NCBI GenBank assembly: GCA_937934165.1
Contig: CALGZX010000124.1
Coordinates: 1 to 19,018 of the forward strand
Source: an uncultured Collinsella sp.
GTDB lineage: Bacteria > Actinomycetota > Coriobacteriia > Coriobacteriales > Coriobacteriaceae
DNA length: 19,018 nt
Reading direction: 5' to 3'
The position numbers and the translations under genes are program-made. The notes beneath the pieces were generated by a model. It saw only the letters and a program-made list of their open reading frames with translations, was not told the origin of the DNA and did not search any database. This document shows, in pieces, positions 6,994 through 14,281 of this stretch (its first letter is position 1; the number at the start of each line of letters is the position of its first letter).

Positions 6994-7023
6994 ATTCTAG
7001 CGTGCCAAGCCGCCGGCGCCCAA
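6994..7023 (-). promoter_or_regulatory. Candidate promoter for the aslA-racemase operon
   Basis: On the minus strand, TTGGGC (7023-7018), an 18-bp spacer and TAGAAT (6999-6994) lie about 57 bp upstream of the aslA start. The -10 matches 5 of 6 consensus bases, the -35 only 3 of 6. Confidence 0.4.
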
Positions 7024-7101
7024 AGCTCCACCGTATCTATGGCAATCGACGTAATCGTCCAGCACGAAGGCCAGCACGAAGACGGCGCTCACCGTTGTAT
7101 G

Positions 7102-7133
7102 ACAATGGGCAATGAACCTACCATTGTTGTAGG
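7102..7133. promoter_or_regulatory. Overlapping inverted repeats upstream of the MOSC gene
   Basis: ACAATGG (7102-7108) and CCATTGT (7121-7127) form a 7-bp inverted repeat, and CCTAC (7117-7121) with GTAGG (7129-7133) forms a second, overlapping one. The block sits between divergent genes and could be an operator. No specific regulator is recognised. Confidence 0.35.
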
Positions 7134-7169
7134 ATTCAACTTGTAGCCCGCCCCGTCGAAAGGTGCACC

Positions 7170-7802
7170 GTGCCCCAGGCTCATCCGATCAACAACCCCA
7201 TCATTGACGCCGCCAAGCGCGAACTTGCAGATCGTGCCCAGACGGCAGCTCCCCTACGCACCGCAAACGATGCTTACAACGGGCCTGCCCGTATCGTCTC
7301 AATCAACACGTCGGAGCACAAAGGCACGCGTAAGTCACCCGTCGCCGACGGGCACGACACCGTTATAGAGCAATTTGGCCTCGCCTCCGATGCGCACGCC
7401 GGGCATTGGCATCGCCAGGTTTCCTTTTTAGCTGCAGAGTCTATCCAGACGGCGCAGGCGCGCGGGCTCGATGTGCACGAGGGCGACTTTGGCGAGAACT
7501 TCACAACCCAGGGCATCAACCTGCTCTCGCTCCCCCTGGGAACGCAGCTCAAGATTGGCAACGATGTCCTGGTCGAAATCAGTCAGATCGGCAAGGTCTG
7601 CCACACCCGCTGTGCCATCTACTATCTCGCCGGCGACTGTATCTTTCCCCACGAGGGCATTTTCGGCGTGGTGCTACAAGGCGGAGAAGCCCATACCGGC
7701 GACGACATACAGGTGGTCAAGCTCGGCGATGGCACCTGTTCCTTCACTCCCGCCGACGCACTCAAAGAGGTGGAGCAGGCTCGTCGCGAAGGAACCCTGT
7801 AG
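7170..7802 (+). CDS. MOSC domain-containing protein
   Basis: A 210-residue protein with a MOSC domain, the fold shared with molybdenum cofactor sulfurase C-termini and the YiiM/YuaD proteins. Visible family features are the opening ARIVSINTSEHKGTRK, the acidic/His segment FGLASDAHAGHWHRQVSFLAAE and the Cys-containing GKVCHTRCAIYY (Cys144, Cys148), with Cys157 close by. MOSC proteins are thought to bind sulfur or the molybdenum cofactor and to hand over a reactive group; the substrate here is unknown. About 40 N-terminal residues precede the domain. The GTG at 7170 has only a short AAAGG in front, so the start could be further downstream. No molybdenum cofactor gene is adjacent in the window. 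Confidence 0.85.
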   Translation: MPQAHPINNPIIDAAKRELADRAQTAAPLRTANDAYNGPARIVSINTSEHKGTRKSPVADGHDTVIEQFGLASDAHAGHWHRQVSFLAAESIQTAQARGLDVHEGDFGENFTTQGINLLSLPLGTQLKIGNDVLVEISQIGKVCHTRCAIYYLAGDCIFPHEGIFGVVLQGGEAHTGDDIQVVKLGDGTCSFTPADALKEVEQARREGTL

Positions 7803-8036
7803 TTGCAAAATCCCACGTTGAAGTAGCTTTTACAGCCAAGAATCCTGTTGCAATAGGGTGCCGTAACGTTAAAGTTGAACTCTATGGTTTCTCAACAATT
7901 CATCATAACTGCAGGTCAAAGCCAAAGCCTCAAGTTCAACTTGACCCTTTGGGACCTTTAAGGTTCAAGTTGAGGTCGAAAGCAGTAGTAGAATACCGTT
8001 CGAACCATAACCTACGATTGATTGCAGAGGGACTGG
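7803..8036. other. Gene-free interval with repeated TTCAA/TTGAA palindromes
   Basis: The interval between the MOSC gene and the secreted protein gene is AT-richer than its surroundings. It contains the 13-nt palindrome CAAGTTCAACTTG (7931-7943) and TCAACTTGA (7936-7944), which can pair with TCAAGTTGA (7965-7973). A further GTTGAAC lies near 7874. These could be operator sites or a leader hairpin for the downstream gene. No convincing promoter hexamers were found. Confidence 0.4.
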
Positions 8037-9170
8037 ATGCAGCATTCGAATCATCGCACCGCAGCGCTCATTGCGTCGAAGCCGGCTCGTATCATCACGA
8101 GCGCCGCGCTCGCCGTTGCGCTGACGGCCACGCCGATGCTCTCCCCCGTTGCGGCGTATGCCGCCTCGCAGGCAACGCAGGACCAGCTTTCCGCAGCCCA
8201 GCAGAAGATCGAAGCCGCCACGAGCGCCTACAACGACGCCCGCACCAAACTCGATGACCTGCAAAAGCAGATTGACTCCAATGAGGCAAGCATCGAGGAA
8301 ATCGAGGCTAAGCTTCCCGAGCAGCAGGCCAAGGCAAGCTCCGCCATGCGCGATCTGTACAAGTATCAGAAGGGCACCAATCCCATCGTGAGCTTCCTGG
8401 TCAATGCGCAGAGCCTGGGTGAGTTCATCACGACCTGCAAATACACCAACCAGATCACGAGTTCGAGCGTCGACGAGATCGAAGAGCTCAATAATATGCA
8501 AACCGAACTCGAGCAGAACAAGGCCGAGCTCCAGCAGGCCAAGTCACAGCTTGAGGCAGAGCAGAAAAACGCCGAGGATGCACTGGCGCAGGCCCAGCAG
8601 CTCCGCAGCGAGGCACAGGCAAAAGCCGAGCAGGAAAATGCTGCCGAGCTTGCCAAGCTTGAGGCCGATAAGGCCGCTGCCGCCGAAAAGCTCTCGGGCG
8701 AGGGCGTGAGCGGCAGCAATTCCAGCAGCCAGGCCACCAACACCAACACCACCATCGACACCACAGTGAACAGCTCCAATACCGGTAGCTCCGATTACGA
8801 TTCGTTCATTAATGAGTGGACGAGCCGCATCGACAATTATCTCGCCGGCTCCCCCATGGCAGGCCAAGGCTACAACTTTGCCGTCGCCGCTTGGAATACC
8901 GGTGTCGACCCCCGTTGGTCCCCCGCCATCGCCTGCATCGAGAGCACCAAGGGTGCTTATTGCGCCAATTCTTACAACGCCTGGGGCTGGAGTGCACGTG
9001 GCGGCGGTTGGCGCAGCTTTGGCAGCTGGAGCGAGGGCATCTCCGCTCACGTTGCCTATCTGGGCGCCAACTACGGCTCCACCCTTACCCCGGCTGCGGC
9101 CAAAAAGTACTGCCCGCCCACGTGGCAGGACTGGTACAACAAAGTCGCCGCTCAGATGAATCGCATCTAA
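8037..9170 (+). CDS. Secreted coiled-coil protein with lysozyme-like C-terminal domain
   Basis: A 377-residue exported protein. Residues 1-42 are a signal peptide (basic start, ITSAALAVALTATPML, likely cut after YA). About 45-225 is a long Ala/Glu/Gln/Lys-rich coiled coil like the N-terminal regulatory part of PcsB/CwlO-type wall hydrolases. A Ser/Asn/Thr linker follows (about 225-255). The last ~120 residues contain WNTGVDPRWSPAIACIES, NSYNAWGW and GGGWRSFGSW, resembling bacterial lysozyme-like/glucosaminidase domains, with the Glu of CIES as possible catalytic acid. The usual NlpC/P60 domain is absent. Probable role: peptidoglycan cleavage during growth or division. ATG 8037 is preferred (GAGGG 5 nt upstream) over an in-frame TTG at 8022. 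Catalytic activity is inferred, not shown. Confidence 0.75.
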   Translation: MQHSNHRTAALIASKPARIITSAALAVALTATPMLSPVAAYAASQATQDQLSAAQQKIEAATSAYNDARTKLDDLQKQIDSNEASIEEIEAKLPEQQAKASSAMRDLYKYQKGTNPIVSFLVNAQSLGEFITTCKYTNQITSSSVDEIEELNNMQTELEQNKAELQQAKSQLEAEQKNAEDALAQAQQLRSEAQAKAEQENAAELAKLEADKAAAAEKLSGEGVSGSNSSSQATNTNTTIDTTVNSSNTGSSDYDSFINEWTSRIDNYLAGSPMAGQGYNFAVAAWNTGVDPRWSPAIACIESTKGAYCANSYNAWGWSARGGGWRSFGSWSEGISAHVAYLGANYGSTLTPAAAKKYCPPTWQDWYNKVAAQMNRI

Positions 9171-9180
9171 GTGCAACTGC

Positions 9181-9206
9181 AAAGGGCCCCAATGGGGCCC
9201 TTTTCT
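9181..9206 (+). terminator. Terminator after the secreted coiled-coil gene
   Basis: AAAGGGCCCC (9181-9190), loop AAT, GGGGCCCTTT (9194-9203), followed by TCTTTT. It is a perfect 10-bp stem 10 bp after the stop. Being symmetric with A-rich 5' flank, it could also serve the convergent kinase gene that ends at 9208. Confidence 0.85.
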
Positions 9207-9207
9207 T

Positions 9208-10584
9208 TTAGGTAGCGGAGGTATCGACGACGCCGGTCGCATTGGCAACCGCGACTATGACGATCATGCATAGGAGCAGCACACCCAATGCCTTGAGCCA
9301 GAGTTTCGCGAGTTTCTTGCCGCGATAGCTGTCGAGCAGCGCGAATCGCCGACGAAGACGGCGCTTATCGAGCAGCGCAAAATGCATAAGCACCGTAAGG
9401 CCGTCGACAAAGAAAAAATACTCGATTATGAGAAACCACGTCGGGTAGCTTTGGTTTGCTCCGGTGGGATGAAAGACGGCAAAGTGACTTCCGGCAAAGA
9501 ACACAAGCAGCGAGAAGCAGACGAGCGTATTCCAAATGCGCCCCAGAGACTCCGGAACGCGAGAGAGCAGACCGCATGCAGCGGAGGCGGCAGGGCCAGG
9601 AGGCCCTGCGGGGTTCTGGAGCCCTTGGAGCGTCAACACCGTCTCCGAGGCCGGAGTACGGACAGGCGGCGCAGGAGGCCGCACGGGGCGACTCAGATCG
9701 TATGCCGCGCGCGTCGCCCGTCCCAACGCTTCCGCACTCGCAAAACGCTTGGCCGGGTCGAGCGCCATCGACATGCAGATGACATCGGCAAGTGGAGTGG
9801 GAATGCCACGCGCCTCGCATTGCTCGCGCATGTCGAGCCCTGGTTTAGGGTCGACTCCCGTCAAGCAGAAGAACAACAGGGCCCCAAGTGCGTAGACATC
9901 GCTGCGCACACTCGTCTGCCCAAACCCATACTGTTCGGGCGGTGCATAGGGTCGTGTGCCAAACTTGACGGTGTCGGCATCGGCGCCATCGCGCCATACG
10001 CGCGCGATCCCCAGGTCGATAATCACCAGCGATGAAAATGTCAGGCCGTCATCAGGCGTATAGTTGGCACCTGTCACGATGATATTCGACGGCTTGAGGT
10101 CACGATGGATCACCGGCGCCGACGTCTCCCCCGCCATTGCAAAACCGGCGTGGAGCTCGCCCACGGCATCGCATAGGGCAGGATACAATTCACGCGCATA
10201 ATCGGGGGTGGCTCCCAGACGGTCCACCAGCGCCCCGAGCGTCTCCCCTTCGATGTATTCCATAACCACGTTGAGCTCGTCGCCCACACGACGGCAATCG
10301 ACGATTCTGGGCAGGTGCTCAAAACGCCTGCCTGCCCGCTGAGCGGCAAACAGGCGCTCGTATGCCCCGCCGATTTGAGCCGAAGCATCGATACGTTTAC
10401 GGACAAAGGGGCCGAGCGAACCACCGCCGGTTCCTTCAAAGTACACGAGCTCGGTTGTTTCAACGGACGAGCGCTTAAGTACACGCTCCACGCGATAGCT
10501 GTCGTCGCGATCGAGCGACGCCAGGTGCTCGGCAAGCGCTGCGGTCAGCTCGTCATTGGAATATGTTGGGGTCTGAGTATCCAT
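9208..10584 (-). CDS. Membrane-anchored Ser/Thr protein kinase (Hanks type)
   Basis: A 458-residue eukaryotic-like kinase. The catalytic loop HRDLKPSNII (residues 160-169, Asp162, Asn167) is intact. The metal motif is DLG (190-192) rather than DFG. The activation/P+1 part reads GTRPYAPPEQYG, followed by SDVYALG. The ATP-binding lysine is probably Lys63 in VRKRID, while the glycine-rich loop is degenerate. A Pro/Ala linker (about 300-340) leads to a C-terminal membrane part with three hydrophobic segments (FSLLVFFAGSHFAVF, WFLIIEYFFFVDGLTVLM, ALGVLLLCMIVIVAV). No PASTA domains are present, so it is not the usual PknB. The start is uncertain: ATGs at 10584, 10593 and 10596 and a GTG at 10614 are in frame, and GGAGG lies only 2 nt before 10584. 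It follows the HTH gene by about 100 bp, probably in the same operon. Confidence 0.88.
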   Translation of the reverse strand: MDTQTPTYSNDELTAALAEHLASLDRDDSYRVERVLKRSSVETTELVYFEGTGGGSLGPFVRKRIDASAQIGGAYERLFAAQRAGRRFEHLPRIVDCRRVGDELNVVMEYIEGETLGALVDRLGATPDYARELYPALCDAVGELHAGFAMAGETSAPVIHRDLKPSNIIVTGANYTPDDGLTFSSLVIIDLGIARVWRDGADADTVKFGTRPYAPPEQYGFGQTSVRSDVYALGALLFFCLTGVDPKPGLDMREQCEARGIPTPLADVICMSMALDPAKRFASAEALGRATRAAYDLSRPVRPPAPPVRTPASETVLTLQGLQNPAGPPGPAASAACGLLSRVPESLGRIWNTLVCFSLLVFFAGSHFAVFHPTGANQSYPTWFLIIEYFFFVDGLTVLMHFALLDKRRLRRRFALLDSYRGKKLAKLWLKALGVLLLCMIVIVAVANATGVVDTSAT

Positions 10585-10682
10585 AGCCTCCATCATAGCG
10601 CAGGGCGCAGACACCCCATGGCATCCGCGCCCCGTTCGTTTGCGTCGTTGTTCGGCAGCTCCGCCAGCTCAGATATCAGCCG

Positions 10683-11105
10683 CTAACTCACCGTCTCCTC
10701 GCCAAAGCGATACAGCTCCTCGTTGACCTTTTGGAGGCTGCACCCGCGATCGATGCAAAAGATGATAATCGCATCGCGGCGGTCCTTGCAGTTAAGGACG
10801 CTTACCCCGGCAGCCGTCAGCGCACGATTGGTCTCTTTGGGCGTCAGCGCCATCGCAAAGACAATCTGCAGCACCTTATTGCGACTCGGATGACGCGCAC
10901 CGGTAAAGATCTGATAGCCAAAGGTCTCATTGAGATCAGCCATACGGACCACGCGCGAGCGCTCCAAGCCCTTTTCCTGTAGTAGCTGCTTCAGGTAGTC
11001 CGAAAGCGACGGGGCGGCAAAGTCGTGCTCCCTGATATAGCCATCGATGTTCGGCGCATCGAGAAGCTCATTGAGCAACTCCTCGGTCAGCTTTTTATCG
11101 GACAT
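10683..11105 (-). CDS. Helix-turn-helix protein paired with the kinase
   Basis: A 140-residue cytoplasmic protein. The centre (about residues 33-95: SLSDYLKQLLQEKGLERSRVVRMADLNETFGYQIFTGARHPSRNKVLQIVFAMAL) has the spacing of an XRE/Cro-type helix-turn-helix, and the rest is helical. A good Shine-Dalgarno (GGAGG, 9 nt before ATG 11105) marks the start. It lies immediately upstream of the membrane kinase on the same strand, suggesting that it is regulated by, or regulates, that kinase. The family-level HTH call is moderately safe; DNA targets are unknown. Confidence 0.72.
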   Translation of the reverse strand: MSDKKLTEELLNELLDAPNIDGYIREHDFAAPSLSDYLKQLLQEKGLERSRVVRMADLNETFGYQIFTGARHPSRNKVLQIVFAMALTPKETNRALTAAGVSVLNCKDRRDAIIIFCIDRGCSLQKVNEELYRFGEETVS

Positions 11106-11137
11106 ACGACTTCACCTCCCCCAGTGCATGCAACATG

Positions 11138-11581
11138 CTAGAAACCGCTTACGTCCGAACGCTCCCAGCTAGCAACCTGGTCGGGAGACACCGTACCCAG
11201 CGCCTCGAACTTCCAGGAGCCGCCCGCCTTCAGATGATTGGTGTTTGCAAGAGCCGTTCCAACCTGGTTGCCATCGGCATCATACAGAACATATTCAATC
11301 TGAATGTAGCTCTTTTCCTTGTCCGTGTTATTGGTCAGGGTGCCCGTGATCTTATAGGTAAACTGATTGGAAGTGTCTTCAGCCTCGTCAGCAATGGTAT
11401 ACGGTTCTTGCGGTTCTTTTTGCTCCTCAGCCTGCTGTGTCGTCTCGGCAGGTTTTGCCGAATCGCTCGCAGACGAATCGGTTGAGTTGCCGCCCATAGA
11501 GCCCACGGCACCGACAATAACCAGCACCACGATGATGCCTAGGACAATCTTACCGATTGGCTTCTTTCCCTCTTTTGCCAT
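11138..11581 (-). CDS. Membrane-anchored FxLYD-type extracellular protein
   Basis: A 147-residue protein: a short basic N-terminus, one membrane helix (IVLGIIVVLVIVGAVGSM, about 12-29), an acidic Ser/Glu/Gln-rich linker to about residue 65, then a compact beta domain with TGTLTNNTDKEKSYIQIEYVLYDADGNQVGTA, the pattern of FxLYD domains (here VLYDADG). Such domains are exported and lack a known catalytic role. The N-terminal helix has no lipobox. Its ribosome binding site AGGAAGG is inside a strong hairpin (11587-11640). It follows the HTH gene upstream by 32 bp and could be the first gene of that minus-strand group. Confidence 0.75.
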   Translation of the reverse strand: MAKEGKKPIGKIVLGIIVVLVIVGAVGSMGGNSTDSSASDSAKPAETTQQAEEQKEPQEPYTIADEAEDTSNQFTYKITGTLTNNTDKEKSYIQIEYVLYDADGNQVGTALANTNHLKAGGSWKFEALGTVSPDQVASWERSDVSGF

Positions 11582-11586
11582 TATTC

Positions 11587-11640
11587 ATCCTTCCTACGAT
11601 CCGGCTACCGTGCCGGCACACAGCACATCGTAGGAAGGAT
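11587..11640 (-). promoter_or_regulatory. Hairpin sequestering the ribosome binding site
   Basis: A perfect 14-bp inverted repeat (11587-11600 and 11627-11640), with an inner CCGG/CCGG pairing in the loop, stands directly upstream of the FxLYD gene. Read in the direction of transcription, the 3' arm contains AGGAAGG, the Shine-Dalgarno of the gene (ATG at 11581), and the 5' arm is its exact complement. Confidence 0.7.
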
Positions 11641-11745
11641 TAAACTTGAATTCATTAGCTGAGAGCTAAGGCTGCGGTAAACGGCCAATGCAGTTATCCA
11701 AACGCCGAGCAAACGCACTTTGCGCAACCGTCTGCTGGCAGTGCA
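11641..11745. other. Intergenic, nothing recognised except a small palindrome
   Basis: Only a 6-bp hairpin, TTAGCT-GAG-AGCTAA at about 11656-11670, stands out. It has no T-tract, and no clear promoter was seen on either strand. Confidence 0.4.
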
Positions 11746-12069
11746 TCAACCCACCGTGACGGATTCCCCGGTAAAGGTGCTCACAAGCAACAGGATAAAG
11801 AAGGCCAAATAGCTGATGCTCAGCAGGTAGGCGATGACCAAAAAGGCAATCCATCCTACATTGGTCTTACCGTCGGCGCGGCGCTGCTCACGACTGCGAT
11901 AAAGCCAAATCGTCACGCCGATAGCAGTCATAAACAGTACGAGTGCCGCCGCAGCCAGCCCAGCAAGCACAAACATCACGCCAACGCTCACAGCAATAAC
12001 CGGGAGCAGTAGCAAGCCGCACCCACACCCACCAGGACTATACACGGCAGACTGTCGGCGTCGTTCCAT
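11746..12069 (-). CDS. Small membrane protein, unknown function
   Basis: A 107-residue protein with a basic start (MERRRQ), a GGCGCG turn, two closely spaced hydrophobic segments (about 18-55), a charged loop (RSREQRRADGKTN) and a third and possibly fourth segment (WIAFLVIAYLLSISYLAFFILLLV). No family is recognised. ATG 12069 is preferred because the protein from there looks natural; a GTG at 12099 overlapping the higA stop by one base (TAGTG) is an alternative that would couple it to the toxin-antitoxin operon. Neither start has a strong ribosome binding site. Confidence 0.6.
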   Translation of the reverse strand: MERRRQSAVYSPGGCGCGLLLLPVIAVSVGVMFVLAGLAAAALVLFMTAIGVTIWLYRSREQRRADGKTNVGWIAFLVIAYLLSISYLAFFILLLVSTFTGESVTVG

Positions 12070-12098
12070 CGTCACTTCAACCTCAACATCTTTGAACA

Positions 12099-12440
12099 CT
12101 ACAATGCGATAACCTGCTGGACAGGAACGATCTTATCCAGTTCCGGTTCGATCCGCCTTTTCTCGGCCTCAAGGTCAAACGCTATCTGGGCGCGCAGCCA
12201 ATATCCATCCGTCAGGCCAAAGTAGCGGCAAAGGCGAAGGTCGGTGTCGGCCGTCACACGACGCCTTCCCAAGATAATCTGTCCAATGCGTTGAGCCGGA
12301 ATCCCGGTCTCCTTAGCAAGGCGATATTGAGAGATGCCCATAGGGACAAGAAATTCCTCTTTGAGAAGCTCACCAGGAGTCACCGGCGACAGCAAATCGG
12401 GCGCAGTCTCATCACTTGTGATAATCGACGATTTCGACAT
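12099..12440 (-). CDS. higA: HigA-type antitoxin (XRE family)
   Basis: A 113-residue protein with the HigA pattern: TPGELLKEEFLVPMGISQYRLAKETGIPAQRIGQIILGRRRVTADTDLRLCRYFGLTDGYWLRAQIAFDLE, an XRE helix-turn-helix followed by the typical WLRAQ segment. ATG 12440 is chosen; the longer frame runs antiparallel to nothing useful and simply continues inside the toxin gene. It overlaps the toxin gene by 29 bp on the same strand, toxin first, as in HigBA systems. It should neutralise the toxin and repress the operon through the palindromes upstream. Confidence 0.88.
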   Translation of the reverse strand: MSKSSIITSDETAPDLLSPVTPGELLKEEFLVPMGISQYRLAKETGIPAQRIGQIILGRRRVTADTDLRLCRYFGLTDGYWLRAQIAFDLEAEKRRIEPELDKIVPVQQVIAL

Positions 12441-12693
12441 TCCAAGCCATCCCCTGTCTCCACTCAAAACAGACCCGATAGCGATCATTAACACGGATAC
12501 TATATTGGCCGGCGCGATCGCCCTTCAAAGCTTCCAGGCGGTTGCCCGGAGGCACGCGAAGATCATCAAGTGAAGCACAAACCTGCAGTTGACGAATCTT
12601 CCTCAATGCGACGCGCTCAAAGGGTACGAACCTCCTGACCCGCACACCCATCGCAAAACGTTCGGTATCCTCATCTTTGTACGATGCAATCAT
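12412..12693 (-). CDS. higB: HigB-type toxin (RelE/ParE superfamily)
   Basis: A 93-residue protein of typical HigB size. Characteristic are ALRKIRQLQVCASLDDLRVPPGNRLEALKGDRAGQYSIRVNDRYRVCFEW and the end VEIVDYHK. In this family the product is a ribosome-dependent mRNA endonuclease that inhibits translation when free of antitoxin. ATG 12693 has AAGG 7 nt upstream. Toxin-before-antitoxin order matches HigBA. No inactivating change is visible. Confidence 0.9.
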   Translation of the reverse strand: MIASYKDEDTERFAMGVRVRRFVPFERVALRKIRQLQVCASLDDLRVPPGNRLEALKGDRAGQYSIRVNDRYRVCFEWRQGMAWNVEIVDYHK

Positions 12694-12704
12694 AGTATCG
12701 CCTT

Positions 12705-12750
12705 ACGTTAATAACGTCAAACGTTTCTATAGACTTACATCCCTATTATA
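12705..12750 (-). promoter_or_regulatory. higBA promoter and putative operators
   Basis: On the minus strand a perfect TATAAT lies at 12750-12745, with no convincing -35. Downstream of it are the palindromes AAACGTTT (12719-12726) and ACGTTA-A-TAACGT (12705-12717), before the toxin ribosome binding site. They share the AACGTT-like core and are good candidates for HigA autorepression sites. Confidence 0.55.
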
Positions 12751-12793
12751 CCGTACATCTGTTCGTATTTTCGAGAACATGCGTCCGCGTCGA

Positions 12794-13981
12794 TTAACCA
12801 AGCAAAAGCAATCGTTTGTAGACATCGAGGCCTTTGAGTAGGATTTCCTCGTCGAAGAGCATGCTATCGGTATGCAGAGCGCTTGTGGCATAAGCGGGGC
12901 AGCCATCCGAATCACTCGGGTTGTCTTGGTCCTCTGGCATACCCGTGCCCAGCAGGAAAAACACGCCCGGCAGATAGCGTTGATAGAACGCGAAATCCTC
13001 GGCGATCAGCAGCGGTTCATCAACGAGCTGCAGCTCGGGCAAGACAGGCGCGACATTGGCAAACAACTCAGGGTCGTTATCGACCGGCGGATAGCCCTCG
13101 GCGAAATTGAGATCATACGTGCAGCCCGTTGCGGCACAGGCATCGTCCAGCACACGGCGCACGCCCTCGCGAGCACGGTCGAACATACCGTCCGTAAACA
13201 CGCGCAAGCTGCCCGCAACATGGGCTTCCCCCGCCACCGCATTGCAGACGGTGCCCGCCTGCAGCAGGCCGAACTTGCCAATGCAGGGCTCGTCGGTGCC
13301 CAGCTCGTCCATCAGTTCGCGCTCGGCAACCAAGAACTTGGCAGCCGCCAGCGCCGCATCGTGCGACTCCTCGACCGGAACGCCGTAGGTCTTGGCGATA
13401 TGGATACTCGTGCCATGGATATGAATGTGCGTCTCGCTTGAGCGCGCCAGCAACGGACCGGGACAGCTCGCCAACGTACCGGCGAGCAAATCGGGCCATA
13501 CGTGAAAGCCAAAGATGCGATCTGCCCCATAGCGCTCAAACACCCCGCTCTCACAAACCGTCTTGGCGCCACCGGTCGTTTCCTCGGCCGGCTGGAACAC
13601 AAAGAGAACATTGCGCCTAATGGCGCCCGGATGCTCGCGAATCGTACGGTCGACATACGTCGCGGCGGCAAGCGCCATGGCCATGTGTCCGTCATGTCCG
13701 CAAGCGTGCATCTTGCCGGGATGGGTTGAGGCAAAGGCCGCTCCCGTCGCTTCCGCGATGGGCAGCGCATCCATATCGGCACGAATCGCCGTGGCATGCG
13801 CGGCATCAACACCGGCGTCGAAGAAAGCACAGACGCAGCTGGGGCACGGATGGGTCACTTCGCAGGTGAGCGGTGCCAGCACGCCCTCGATATAGGCAAT
13901 GGTTTGCGGAAGATCGAAATCGAGCTCCGGAATGCGATGGAGATCGCGGCGATAGCGACGGAGTTCTTGGAGCTCGGTCAT
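12794..13981 (-). CDS. M20-family metallo-amidohydrolase, possible N-acetyl-DAP deacetylase
   Basis: A 395-residue M20/amidohydrolase. Landmarks are RRDLHRIPEL near the start, the metal site MHACGHDGHMAMAL, FVFQPAEETTGGAK with the catalytic Glu pair, the domain-insert His in GTSIHIAKT, and the C-terminal AEDFAFYQRYLPGVFFLLGTG. The family includes hippurate hydrolases, aminoacylases and N-acetyl-diaminopimelate deacetylases. The start ATG 13981 has AAGGG upstream. It is divergent from the lysine operon, which encodes the acetyltransferase DapH, and the acetylase route needs a deacetylase, so that role is attractive. It is not in the operon and is not under the riboswitch, so the assignment remains an inference. 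Confidence 0.82.
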   Translation of the reverse strand: MTELQELRRYRRDLHRIPELDFDLPQTIAYIEGVLAPLTCEVTHPCPSCVCAFFDAGVDAAHATAIRADMDALPIAEATGAAFASTHPGKMHACGHDGHMAMALAAATYVDRTIREHPGAIRRNVLFVFQPAEETTGGAKTVCESGVFERYGADRIFGFHVWPDLLAGTLASCPGPLLARSSETHIHIHGTSIHIAKTYGVPVEESHDAALAAAKFLVAERELMDELGTDEPCIGKFGLLQAGTVCNAVAGEAHVAGSLRVFTDGMFDRAREGVRRVLDDACAATGCTYDLNFAEGYPPVDNDPELFANVAPVLPELQLVDEPLLIAEDFAFYQRYLPGVFFLLGTGMPEDQDNPSDSDGCPAYATSALHTDSMLFDEEILLKGLDVYKRLLLLG

Positions 13982-14091
13982 AGAGGATCCCTTCGTGAGG
14001 CACATCTGTTGCAACTTATTGTGATACAGGATTGTGGCGCACATGTTTCCAGCATATCCCTGCATTTTTTAAACGTTATATACGAATACTC

Positions 14092-14120
14092 TTGTTTGGT
14101 AAAGTGCAACATGGTAGGGT
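14092..14120 (+). promoter_or_regulatory. Candidate promoter of the lysine operon
   Basis: TTGTTT (14092-14097), a 17-bp spacer and TAGGGT (14115-14120). The -10 is poor, but a start near 14127 would fit the riboswitch, which begins at about 14131. Confidence 0.35.
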
Positions 14121-14130
14121 CGTTACCACT

Positions 14131-14266
14131 TGATAGAGGCGCGGGCACGAAGAACCGCGGGTGAGCCGGCAGGCTTTGACCCCGTGGGGAGGCGAAACCC
14201 GCCGAACTGGGCTTTTCGGGCACGAACAACCTGGTGGGCCTGTGGGAAACACCCACAGGACTGTCT
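14131..14266 (+). promoter_or_regulatory. Lysine riboswitch (L box) aptamer
   Basis: The segment carries the conserved L-box pieces in order: GATAGAGGCGCG (from 14132), an AAGAA loop, GGGGAGGCGAAACCCGCCGAA, CTGGGC, the P5 hairpin CCTGTGGG-AAACA-CCCACAGG (14239-14259) and the closing GGACTGTC. P1 is GATAG (14132-14136) with CTGTC (14261-14265), one wobble pair. It lies directly upstream of lysA-dapA. Lysine binding should lower expression of the operon. Confidence 0.88.
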
Positions 14267-14281
14267 GCAGCAATGCGGGAG

